Source: Linyphia triangularis
Lineage: Eukaryota > Arthropoda > Arachnida > Araneae > Linyphiidae
Length of the DNA stretch: 64,000 bases
NCBI GenBank assembly: GCA_963978545.1
Contig: OZ021723.1
Span: 4,904,273 to 4,968,272, forward strand
Direction of reading: 5' to 3'
Shown: positions 55,386 to 64,000 of the stretch, piece after piece
Layout of the letters: each line of letters starts with the position of its first letter
Numbering within the stretch: position 1 is the stretch's first letter
Notes under the pieces: model-generated
Told to the model about the DNA's origin: nothing
Database searches by the model: none
What the model saw: the letters and a program-made list of their open reading frames with translations, nothing else
Made by a program: the position numbers and the translations under genes

Positions 55386-58300
55386 TGTTTCCGTTAAATT
55401 ACACCAAAATTTTAGTTAATACTTCTTTTTATTTCACAATTTATTTTAATTTCAGTTTATTCTAAATGAAAACATTTTAATTTCAATATTTTGAATTTAT
55501 TCCTTTTAGTACAAAAGAGTATCTCAAATCCAAATCTTTACTGAAATGTTATATAATGTTTAACCTAAACTACTCAAATTACAATTTAATATAAAGAGTA
55601 TTTGAAACATTTTCTTTCGTAATTATACCTTCTAAAATCGTATTAATTTAATAAAAATAAATCTGAGTTAAATAAATAATTCTATCGTTAAAATTTATCT
55701 AATTTCAACCTTCTACTTTTTTTTTTTTTTTTTTTTTTTAATTTAAGTATTTTTAATTTCTAAAAAAATAAATTAAACTTCATAATATTATTCTAATGCA
55801 TGCCAAATTTTATCTTCACTATGGATTTTGAAATCGAACATCTTTCTGTATAAAAATAATAGGAATAATAGATAATAGTTTGAAAATCAAAGTATGTAAT
55901 TGTATCTAAAATGAGGTTTTTCTTTCTTTTGTAGCTAATAACTTCAATGTTAACAATGCAGAAAATATGTTTCGAAAGGTATGTCCCTTTTACATAGTAA
56001 TAGTTTACAATAATAGAACTAAATAAAAAGGGATACAATTTGTACTGGAACTGCTGCGGTTTGAAAAGTAATCCAAATGTTATAGAAATTATTATGAATC
56101 TTTTTTCCACCAGCAATGTGATATATATTTTTTAAATTTTGCCTTTTAAATACTTAAAAAAAAATTTAATATATCAGTAAGCTAAGCCTAATTAGTAACT
56201 TAAAAATTTGAAACTATATTTAATATATTTTTAATTTAAATTAAACTTGTAACTTATATTGTTATATACGTTATATAAGTTACAACTTATAAGTTACAAC
56301 TAATCCTTAATAAGGGAATCAGACAATATGTTTATATTTAACAAGTGAGCATTGTGTACAAATTAATTTCATGTGTTCATCTGGTACGAGGCCGATATTA
56401 TATTGTTTGAAATAAATAGATGCTTCCATTATTAAGTTAGACAATAGAACTAAAGTAAAAGTATTATTAATAAAGCCATGTTTTAAAGGAGTACATTCAA
56501 TGATTTTAATAGCAAGATAACCAATTCAAGAGATTCTGGAATCACCATCTAAAAATTAAGTTGTTTAAATAAATCCAGACAAAACTAAAGAAGTTTTTTT
56601 TTTTTTTTTTTTTTTTAATTAATAGAAACTTTGGCCCAGATTACACTATTTTATGTGAAAATTATGTATTTGTATATTATACTAATTCCCATTAACTTAT
56701 CTATCAGTTTCAGTAAAAAATTTAAAACATTTATAATTGGAACAATAAACAAACTAAATCCATTAACTTTGCCAAGCAGAAGAAATATAATTTGGAAAAA
56801 TAAAAAACGAGCTACATGTAAAATTGTTATTACATTTCACTTTTTGAATTCAGAATACATCTTTTGAAAAGAATTGTGTTTTTCCTTTGACATATTATTG
56901 TATAAAGTCGTTAATAATAAACTTATCAATTAATTAAAAAAATAAAGAGGCATGGTACACAAAAAATGACGAAACTTTCAGATTTTCAATTTTTATCTCA
57001 TAATGTGGAGAATATCTTTCTGAATAGCTGTGCAAAAATTTTTACTTGTACCTTTGATAGATAAAAAGTTACATTGTATTTTCTAAACCATCTCACACAT
57101 TCAAAGCTGAAAAGAATCTTTAACACTGTTTTTCTCATTTCGTTATTTTTCAGTTTGAATGTTGTTTAAATCCCTAAGGCTTTTTTCTAAATTTAGTTAG
57201 GATTGGGAAATTTTTATAGCGTATTTATATACATCTGATAAACAAAAGTTATCTTTGGTTATGTTTGGTATTATTATTATTATTATTTTATTTTTTTAAT
57301 TAAAAAGTTGAAAAATTGAAAAAACGACGTTTTTTTAAATGTTTCTGCTGTTTTTAGTGTAAAAACATATAAAATCTTTTCCATAGCTTGCAACTTCAAA
57401 TACATAATAACTATTGTCAACGATTATAATCCGAATATATTGTGAAAATTTCATGGAAAAATATTTAAAATTGTGGAAGGAATAGCATTTCGGAAACAGT
57501 TTGACATTTTTTTACCCCTTTTAAATTGAATTAATCAAAAATTAGTTATTAAAAATATTTTAGTAGGTTAAATTATGTTTACTTACCATCAACTCAATAT
57601 AAAATTACAATAGTTTAAATTTTAGTGGTGAAATTTCTGAAAATAATTTTTTGGATACCATGCCCTCTTAAGTGCATTACATTAATTTTCGTAATTTATT
57701 TACATTAGATGTTACAGTGGAGGAATCAACTGAAAATTGATACAATACTGAAGGAATACGAACCTCCTGAGGTAAGAATTGTATATTGCTCACATTCATT
57801 GGCGCCAACTATTCACTTTTACCAAAAGGCGTAGAAACTCGGTGGATAAACTAGAAGTGGGGAGAGAGATTGGGTCAAATATTCCGTTCACCAATTTTTT
57901 CATTATATATGTAGGATTTTTATTATCCCATATCAATTGTTTACCGTACATTTCAATTTCCTCTTGTAAAGACAGATGGCACTCCAAGACGATGTTTCTT
58001 TTTTTTTTATTATTATTACGAATAAGTATTCGAGCTCCGCGATTTTATTTTTTAAGCAGAAGCACACCGGCTCTCCACTCTATCGGTCAGTTTATTTTGG
58101 GTGCACTCAACTCACTTCGCTAATTGGGTAATGTACTAATTAAACACTTAGTTTTCGTCAACTTGTGCTGCCATTTGGCTAGTAATATTTAATACTTTTC
58201 CCCCCTTTGTTTTGTTTAAAAGTGATTGTGATGTTTCGTCTAATAAATTTAATTGTACTTTCCGTTTCTGATTTGGAAGTTTATTTCTCTTTTATTTCAT

Positions 58301-60718
58301 TTTTGCTTCCCTAAATAAATCCCCTAGACATTTAAAAAACCGAACTACTAACCCCCACATATACGTACTGAATGTATTGAACTTAACTCCTTGCTACACA
58401 ATAAATTTTTTGAAAACTGTTTATGACTTATGTAGCAAAGTTATTTGTATAAAATTAGTTCAGAAACATTTTATGAAAAAGGTAAAAGCACTAACTAGTT
58501 AATTCAACTTAATAAAATAATTTATTTCAGTATCATACATTATTTTTATGATATTGCGATAAACGTAAGAAAGTAAATTTTTATATAATTCTGGATAATA
58601 AATAATGAAAATTTAGCCTACACCAGTTATCTCATCATCTCAAAATTAATCGTTCCAATATCACGCAATAATTTAAAATATATATTTTTCATGAAATTGA
58701 CTAAAAATGATGACAGCACATTTTTACAATTCTAAGTGATTTTTTAGTATATTTGTAGAAATTTAAATTTTTTTATACAATAAACTAAAAAAAAAAAAAA
58801 AAAGTGCAAAAAAATTAAAATATAACAAAACATTTAAAAATATATTTACTTGAAATTATAAGTACATAGGTAAAAAACACATTTTTACATATTTTTGAAG
58901 CTGGGTCGAAATGATATATTTGTCCCTCCACTGTTGGTGGAGCATGGGGGGGGGGATCGCCCTCTTTGCCCCCTTATAGTTGGTGCCTATGCCCACATTC
59001 TAAACATGTGCTGTACTTCTTAATTTCTTTTAATATTATGAATAAAAACTATTAAAAACTTATTACCAATTGTTTGCTATTTTTTATAAAGTAAATATTA
59101 CCTATCTAAACTGCAGAGCTTTTGACTGTTCATTTATTAAAACTTTGTAATAAATAAGTAAACTCGAGTAAAAACTAAGTAAAACCGAATAAAAAAGTAA
59201 ACTCTTTGTTGTAAAGAGTAAGATAAAACCCTATTTAAAATCATATAAGGAAAATAGTCAAGCATATCTGTTAATATATCACCAATAAATATGTATCTTT
59301 TAGATTTTCTTAATTGTCAAAATGCATATGTACTCAGGAATCATCATAAATGAAAGTTCTAGAATTAAAAAAAAAAAAATCTCAAGCTCTTTGCCCCCTT
59401 ATAGTTGGTGCCTATGCCCACATTCTAAACATGTGCTGTACTTCTTAATTTCTTTTAATATTATGAATAAAAATTATTAAGGTATACTTATAGACTTCAA
59501 ATCGCAAAACTCGCAAAAATCGAGGAAGATTTGCAAGGCCGTCAAAAACAAAAGCAAAATAAAAACAACACAAAAGAAGGAAACCCTATGATGGAGGAGT
59601 ATACTAAAAAGGAAATATATAATAATTAGTATAATAATAACAGTTTTTTATATAAAAAATACTTTTTTAAAAGTTATTCTCAGATTGTAGTTTTTTCTAT
59701 TTTGCATTTCATTCAAACAGTAATAACTCCAGTTTAAATAATATTTTATGAAATTTGTTTTTTTCTATATAATCTGCATAGATTGTTGAATGTCTTGACC
59801 CTAAATACAAAGTGATTTGTAAATAAATATTTTTTTAATTGAATTTTAAAGATATGATTCTGTATAAAAAAAACTTGGGTTTTTCTAATAGATTCAGTTA
59901 AAGCAAGATATCTCAAAATATACACACTGTAAAATTCTGTTAATAGAGTCAAAACATAGAACAGGATATTCCGCATTATTGAATACCAAAATTGTATCTG
60001 TGGGTGAATTAGAATTTTTGTCATTACCGTTCGAAATTAGCCTAATTAGTTGATTAAATGTCAATTAATTATTAAAATTGAAGAAATTAAAATATATATA
60101 TATATATTGGAAACAGTTTAACAAATAAGGTACTTTTCAAGGTGCAAAGGTCTAATTTTTAAATCGAAAATTAAAAAAATATGTTGAAACCTATACGTAT
60201 ACCTTAAAAACTTATTACCAAGTGTTTGCTATTTTTTATAAAGTAAATATTACCTATCTAAACTGCAGAGCTTTTGACTGTTCATTTATTAAATCTTTGT
60301 CCGAATAAAAAAGTAAACTCTTTGTTGTAAAGAGTAAGATAAAACCCTATTTAAAATCATATAAGGAAAATAGTCAAGCATATCTGTTAATATATCACCA
60401 ATAAATATGCATCTTTTAGATTTTCTTAATTGTCAAAATGCATATGTACTCAGGAATCATCATAATTAAAAGTTCTAGAATTAAAAAAAAAAAAAAAAAA
60501 TCTCAAGCGATATTATAAGGCCATTTATTCACGTTCACCATTCTAACATCTAAAACATATCTGTTTCAACAAATGTTGAGGTCAATATAATGTCATTTAA
60601 ACACTTAATAGAGACAATATTTAAACTTTAAACTTTATAAATTAAGTAATCTTATGAATTAGGGTTTTTTTTTTTTTTTGTTTTTTTTTGTGAAATTTAG
60701 TTATGAATCCTTCAAAAT

Positions 60719-60759
<41 letters not shown>

Positions 60760-62860
60760 ATTGAACTATGAAACAAACTAAATTTATTATCTTCGTCACT
60801 TTTTCAATCAGTCTTCTCAAAGAATGATTTACTCCATATTTCGAAATAAATGTTGATGTTTTCAAACAGCATTCGATGTTTTTGCTTTAAAAGTGTTTAG
60901 AAATGTGTTCATCATGAAAGAAAGAATTTCGAAAAGAGAATGTTGGATAATAAGTTTATATTTCATTTTTAGGTATTGAGGAAACTCTTTTCCAAAACTA
61001 TATTTGCTTCAGATAAAAATGGAACTCCTGTGCATTACATGCCTGTTGGAAAATTGGATACTAAAGGTAATTACAAACAATTCCTAGTTTTTACTACTTA
61101 AATAAACATATCGGTACTTTAAGAATAAAAAAACACTCAAAAAGTTATTAAGGTGTCCAACTACGTTTAAAATGGCAAAATCAATGAAAATTTCAATTTT
61201 TATATTATTTCGTTTCATATGAATTGAACAATTGTGGCGACGTCAAATAACAGATAAAACTTCTGTGCACTGGAGTACTCTTTTGCACAGTGGTAAAGCA
61301 TCTGTCTCGAGACACAATGGTCCCTGGATCGAGGCTCGTCACCCGTGAAAGCTAGTTTACGCTTTATTGGTGACCCGGATTAAAAATGAATAATGCTGCC
61401 ATCTATCGGCGCTTCTGAAAGGAGAAACTTCATCGCAACAAGCGATCACATACGCAACTCGCAACAAACAACCATACGCAACAAACAACACTCAACTCAC
61501 AACAAACAATCACATACGCAACTCGCGTGCAACACCGCAACAAGCGGGCACAACGATGCAACAAGCATCCCAAACCTCCAACTCCGATCAGACGTTAATC
61601 AACAGTATCGCTACTTCATCACTGGGAGGGGGCTATATGTGGCGACATCAAATAACAAATAAAACTTCTGTGCACTGGAGTACTCTTTTGCACAGTGGTA
61701 AAGCATCTGTCTCGAGACACAATGGTCCCTGGATCGAGGCTCGTCGCCCGTGAAAGCTAGTTTACGCTTTACAATTCCCTTTTCAAATCAGTTTGTGTTT
61801 TTCTTGTACTATAAATAGAAGTTTATTTATAGTCGTTCAAAAATGGTTGTTAATACGAAAATCCATGCAGAGATATTCCAAAATCGTGTTTTCTAAAGAA
61901 TAGATTTTTTGCTAATACTGCAATACGGCTTTTGCTCTATCTCAAAATATATTTAAGATAGAGTTTATAATTTTTTGTACAGTTGTTCGTTATACTATGT
62001 TGAGTATAAGGGACTACAGAACAGATTGTACCTATTTTTTCGAAAAATTATTGCTATAAATACATAATAATAGTTTGCGAAAATATTGAAATTTATGTGT
62101 AATCTTATATAACAGCCTATATATTTTTTATTTTTGAAAATAAAACTTAGATTTTAGTTCATTATACTCATGAATATCATAAAAATATGTATTAAAAAAT
62201 AAAACAAAATGTATTTCAAAACTTATTTTTTCCAACATTAGCCGTATTGGCAAAATACTGATCGATTTCGACTAAAAATCTCCTTTTTTAAAGAAAAAAA
62301 AAATTAAAAAGTAAATATTTTTGTCAATTTCATATTTTTGTCATATAATACACATTTTATTGCAATAAAAAATTTCATTAATAAGGTTTTATTAACGTAG
62401 TCGGATACCTTAATAAAAATTTATTAGGCATTGCAGAATACCAATAGTTAATAGAATGTAGTGAATTATTATTATTATTTTATACATAAATGCATTTTTA
62501 TTCGCCAATGGACAATTCCCAACAATGGAAAGAATTTCTTTCTGATTCCAAATATACAAACAAAAGTTATTTAAAAAAAATTAGTTATTTAAATATCAAG
62601 AAAAAAAATTCCCGAAAGCCTCACTAGATTGCAGTCCGATAAAAACGCTAAAATACTCACCGGATAATTAGTAGTATTTGGATAGTAAAATACATGGTGT
62701 GGCTAAAGTTTGTTGCTATTATATAACTTAATGAAATGATGAATATAGTATGTATATTTATACAGGAATTCTGAATTCATGCAAATATAATGACATAGAA
62801 AAAACACTTGCTCAGATTACGGAAAGAGATGAAGTGCACTTGAGAAAAAATAGAAAAACA
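52205..62860 (+). CDS. SEC14-like protein gene 2, 3' end outside the window
   Basis: Six exons join in one frame: 52205-52269, 54998-55073, 55935-55978, 57709-57771, 60973-61066 and 62766-62860, encoding about 137 residues. They cover the CRAL-TRIO N-terminal helices (LLPSEKEAINELREKV, DIYLFYRFLK, NVNNAENMFRK) and the start of the CRAL-TRIO domain (SDKNGTPVHYMPVGKLDTKG). The remaining CRAL-TRIO exons and the GOLD domain must lie beyond 64000. Exons three to six match gene 1 in length and phase, so the two genes arose by tandem duplication; protein divergence is considerable, so the event is not recent. The first Met in frame is at 52213-52215 and gives an N-terminus of normal length for the family. 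No stop or frameshift is present in the visible part. Confidence 0.9.
53501..54216. mobile_element. large palindromic TTAA-type MITE
   Basis: Arms of about 310 bp (53501-53805 and 53900-54216) are close to perfect inverted repeats. Tips are GGCGTCTTCTTACTTTAGGC and its inverse, and TTAA lies outside each (53497-53500 and 54217-54220). The central 90 bp is T-rich. TTAA sites are used by piggyBac-type transposases (known); the family is inferred. Confidence 0.85.
54375..54640. repeat. dispersed repeat family R1, partial copy 4
   Basis: Only the right part is present: CAGTTTCACTTA, AAGAATTATCGAAAAGTATA, and the terminal GCGATGTTCCAAGGCCCTAG. Confidence 0.65.
54998..55073 (+). CDS. gene 2 exon b: CRAL-TRIO N-terminal helices
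   Basis: The acceptor is ATTTTTATAG and the donor is GTACTT. Seventy-six nt encode 25 residues plus one base, including LREKVSAIVDQNDYDDIYLF and RFLK. This matches the D(D/Y)..L.R(F/W)L(R/K)A pattern of CRAL-TRIO N-terminal regions. The homologous exon of gene 1 is not in the window. Confidence 0.92.
55115..55381. repeat. poly-A and poly-T tracts
   Basis: A run of about 30 A at 55115-55145 and a run of nearly 40 T at about 55344-55381. They are inverse to each other, 200 bp apart, and could pair in a transcript of gene 2. Confidence 0.85.
55935..55978 (+). CDS. gene 2 exon c
   Basis: The acceptor is TTTTGTAG and the donor is GTATGT. Forty-four nt encode NNFNVNNAENMFRK after two codon-completing bases. 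It is the equivalent of 4787-4830 in gene 1. Confidence 0.9.
55979..56946. other. gene 2 intron c, AT-rich part
   Basis: No feature beyond a T tract near 56596-56616. The remainder of this intron is the MITE at 56947-57667. Confidence 0.5.
56947..57667. mobile_element. TTAA-type MITE with GAGG.CATGG ends
   Basis: Left end GAGGCATGGTACACAAAAAA, right end TTTTTTGGATACCATGCCCT C. TTAA follows the right end (57668-57671); on the left it has decayed to ATAAA. The element ends 41 nt before the next exon. Confidence 0.65.
57709..57771 (+). CDS. gene 2 exon d
   Basis: The acceptor is TTTACATTAG and the donor is GTAAGA. Sixty-three nt in phase 0 encode 21 residues with QWRNQLKIDTILKEYEPPE. It is the equivalent of 9038-9100 in gene 1. 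Confidence 0.9.
57772..58961. other. gene 2 intron d, first part
   Basis: A GC-richer block at 57790-58120 contains a 114-codon frame without recognisable motifs or splice logic; I do not call it coding. A GGTGGAGCATGGGGG motif near 58936 resembles hAT-type ends but no partner was found. Confidence 0.4.
58962..60508. repeat. local tandem duplication of about 425 bp, second half interrupted
   Basis: Unit A is 58962-59386. Unit B is 59387-60508, minus the TTAA element at 59481-60207. Both contain CTCTTTGCCCCCTTATAGTT, ACTGCAGAGCTTTTGACTGT and GAATCATCATAA. Unit B also lacks about 27 bp of unit A near 59150. The similarity is very high, so the duplication is recent. Confidence 0.9.
59481..60203. 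mobile_element. TTAA-type MITE in unit B of the duplication
   Basis: The ends are GGTATACTTATAG and CTATACGTATACC. TTAA lies on both sides (59477-59480 and 60204-60207), while unit A shows the single TTAA of the empty site (ACTATTAAAAACTT). Length 723 bp, with no transposase. Confidence 0.9.
60721..60757. repeat. poly-A tract
   Basis: About 37 A in the intron before the exon at 60973. Confidence 0.9.
60973..61066 (+). CDS. gene 2 exon e: start of CRAL-TRIO domain
   Basis: The acceptor is TTTTTAG and the donor is GTAATT. Ninety-four nt encode 31 residues plus one base, including SDKNGTPVHYMPVGKLDTK. It is the equivalent of 10520-10613 in gene 1. Confidence 0.92.
61233..61366 (+). repeat. left terminal repeat of the TRIM
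   Basis: It contains TTCTGTGCACTGGAGTACTC and GGTCCCTGGATCGAGGCTCG. It differs from the right copy at only a few positions (GACGTC/GACATC, CAGAT/CAAAT, CACCCG/CGCCCG). Confidence 0.9.
61367..61388 (+). other. TRIM primer binding site candidate
   Basis: TGGTGACCCGGATT begins one base after the left repeat. It is complementary to a tRNA 3' end (..GGGTCACCA). The tRNA cannot be named with confidence. Confidence 0.6.
61638..61771 (+). repeat. right terminal repeat of the TRIM
   Basis: Preceded by a purine tract at 61624-61632. Near-identical to the left repeat. Confidence 0.9.
62766..62860 (+). CDS. gene 2 exon f: CRAL-TRIO domain
   Basis: The acceptor is TTTATACAG and the donor is GTAAGT. Ninety-five nt encode 31 residues after two codon-completing bases, including CKYNDIEKTLAQITERDEVH. 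It is the equivalent of 11629-11723 in gene 1. The next exon is outside the window. Confidence 0.88.
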
Positions 62861-63591
62861 GTAAGTGTAATAAAAAATTGTATGCATAGTTATATTTAAA
62901 TGGTATTAATAGATATATTTGAATAATACGTTTTAACCTTTAATGTCATTTTAGAAACATGAATTTCTTGTATATAAACTTTATAAAATTCCATTTTTTT
63001 CCACTTATAAAAAAACTTCTTTATTGATCAAAATGTGTGGCCAAACAGAATAATTGATGACTTATGTTAGAAGTTTGTTTAACTAAGGTATAAATTGGAG
63101 GTTGGTGTGTGTAGCTTTAAATGCCTATATCGCAATGTCTCTCATTTACATATGTCCATATAATATAATGCATGAACTCATAAGTTGTACCATTTCACGT
63201 ATATTCACTCAAAAAAGAAATTTATGATGATTTACACACGCCAAACATTGAACTGTCATGAAATTTTGAGTAAAAATAATTTTTTATTTGAGCTACTTAA
63301 AAAAAAAAAATACCTGTTACATTAATTTTTCTTTGAATTAAAAATTTCTCAGTGCAATTATAACTTGCATTTCAAAGTTAGTTATTCTTAGAATCGTTAA
63401 GGCCACCAAAAATTAGCCAAGGTTTTAATAGAAAAATAAAATTGTCAAAACTCTTTTAAACGAAGCTTAAAGTATTACTTGTTATATGTGAATATTTTTT
63501 TATATACTTTTGTCTTTATATAAAATCGTGCAACCTTTTTTAAAACACTAACTCGCTAACTAAATATTATGGTACAAAGTGATTAATTGCA
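62861..63591. other. gene 2 intron f, AT-rich part
   Basis: No exon or bounded repeat seen. Confidence 0.5.
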
Positions 63592-63940
63592 ACTATACTA
63601 AACTCCAACATAACTTGACATCACTAGACGATAGATCTTCACCGTGCTCATAGTCAATTAATCCATTTTAGCGGAGTGAAGACATAATTCTCGCCAAACC
63701 TTATAGTCTTTTGTTCTGTACAGGGTTGCTGGGCTTAGTTTTCTAGTGTGATTTTTTCTTGTGGGACGGGAGAAGAATAAAAAGGGTGATACACTATTCC
63801 TCTTCATCCTGTTTGTCGAACAAAAGGCTATATGGTTTGGCGAGCATTATGCTTTCACACCGCCAAAATGGATAAATAGCCTATGAGCACTGTGACGATC
63901 TACCGTCTAGTGATGTCAAGTTAAGTTGAAGTTTAGTATA
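63592..63940. mobile_element. palindromic TA-type MITE, copy 3
   Basis: It starts ACTATACTAAACTCCAACAT and ends AGTTGAAGTTTAGTATA, with CCGTGCTCATAG / CTATGAGCACTGTG and TTCTCGCCAAACC / GGTTTGGCGAG inside. It is the same family as 7102-7606. Its centre carries about 100 bp not found in the other copies (GGGACGGGAGAAGAA and surroundings). Confidence 0.8.
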
Positions 63941-64000
63941 CACTGTTAAAAAAAATTGTCCACCTTGCACCAAAAATTGGTTCCCATTAGCTGCCACCAA

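Larger units (their letters stand above)
61233..61771 (+). mobile_element. TRIM (terminal-repeat retrotransposon in miniature)
   Basis: Two direct repeats of about 134 bp (61233-61366 and 61638-61771) start TGTGGCGAC.TCAAATAAC and end GTTTACGCTTTA. A primer-binding-site-like TGGTGACCCGGATT follows the left repeat and a purine tract GGGAGGGGG precedes the right one. The flanks are ACAAT (61228-61232 and 61771-61775, sharing one base with the repeat). The 271-bp interior is built from CAACAAACAA-like and CGCAAC-like runs and encodes nothing. Confidence 0.88.
61152..62409. mobile_element. TTAA-type element hosting a TRIM
   Basis: Left end GGTGTCCAACTACGTTTAA and right end TTAACGTAGTCGGATACC are inverted. 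TTAA lies outside both (61148-61151 and 62410-62413). Without the nested TRIM it is about 715 bp, close to the other TTAA elements of this locus. A fragment of the family is at 14949-15135. Confidence 0.85.

Noticed and set aside
57779..58123. 114-codon frame in an intron of gene 2
   Set aside because: No motif, no conserved neighbour in gene 1 and no splice logic; kept only as unexplained intron sequence.

Overview
This is an AT-rich, repeat-dense stretch of a metazoan nuclear genome. Coding sequence is split into short exons with GT..AG borders. The introns are long and filled with SINEs, LTR elements, DNA-transposon derivatives, long mononucleotide tracts and (AAT)n/(TG)n microsatellites. 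The mix is compatible with an arthropod, perhaps an arachnid, but that placement is inference only. There are no bacterial-style operons, CRISPR arrays or ribosome binding sites.

The host genes are two tandem paralogues of the SEC14-like lipid-transfer family (CRAL-TRIO domain plus C-terminal GOLD domain), both on the + strand. Gene 1 shows ten exons from 4787 to its stop codon at 28609; its first exons lie left of the window. Gene 2 shows six exons from 52205 to 62860 and runs off the right edge. The four exons that can be compared position by position have identical lengths and splice phases in both genes (44, 63, 94 and 95 nt), which supports a tandem duplication. The 23.6 kb between them holds no convincing host gene, only mobile DNA and a decayed unknown reading frame near 31.3-32.2 kb.

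The main mobile element is a complete LTR retrotransposon on the minus strand (32324-38261). Its two 223-bp LTRs look identical and it is flanked by a CTAG duplication. Its polyprotein is arranged gag, protease, integrase, then remnants of reverse transcriptase and RNase H. That is the copia-like order found in the Gmr1-like branch of Ty3/gypsy elements. Most of the reverse transcriptase and part of RNase H are deleted, so this is a young non-autonomous copy. It sits inside a foldback DNA element, and a second copy of that foldback family lies at 41465-42154.

Other mobile DNA includes seven copies of one tRNA-derived SINE, each with 12-15 bp target duplications; a second SINE family; hAT-like MITEs with 8-bp duplications; pogo/Tigger elements, one with a broken transposase; and palindromic TA-flanked MITEs. 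Four TTAA-flanked elements are clustered in gene 2. One of them contains a miniature LTR element (TRIM), and another inserted into one half of a recent local duplication, so its empty site is preserved next to it.

Region by region: 1-4786 repeats upstream of the first visible exon; 4787-28609 gene 1; 28610-32256 repeats and a decayed ORF; 32257-38996 foldback with nested LTR element; 38997-52204 SINEs, foldback, LTR fragment, minisatellites; 52205-64000 gene 2 with TTAA elements and the TRIM.
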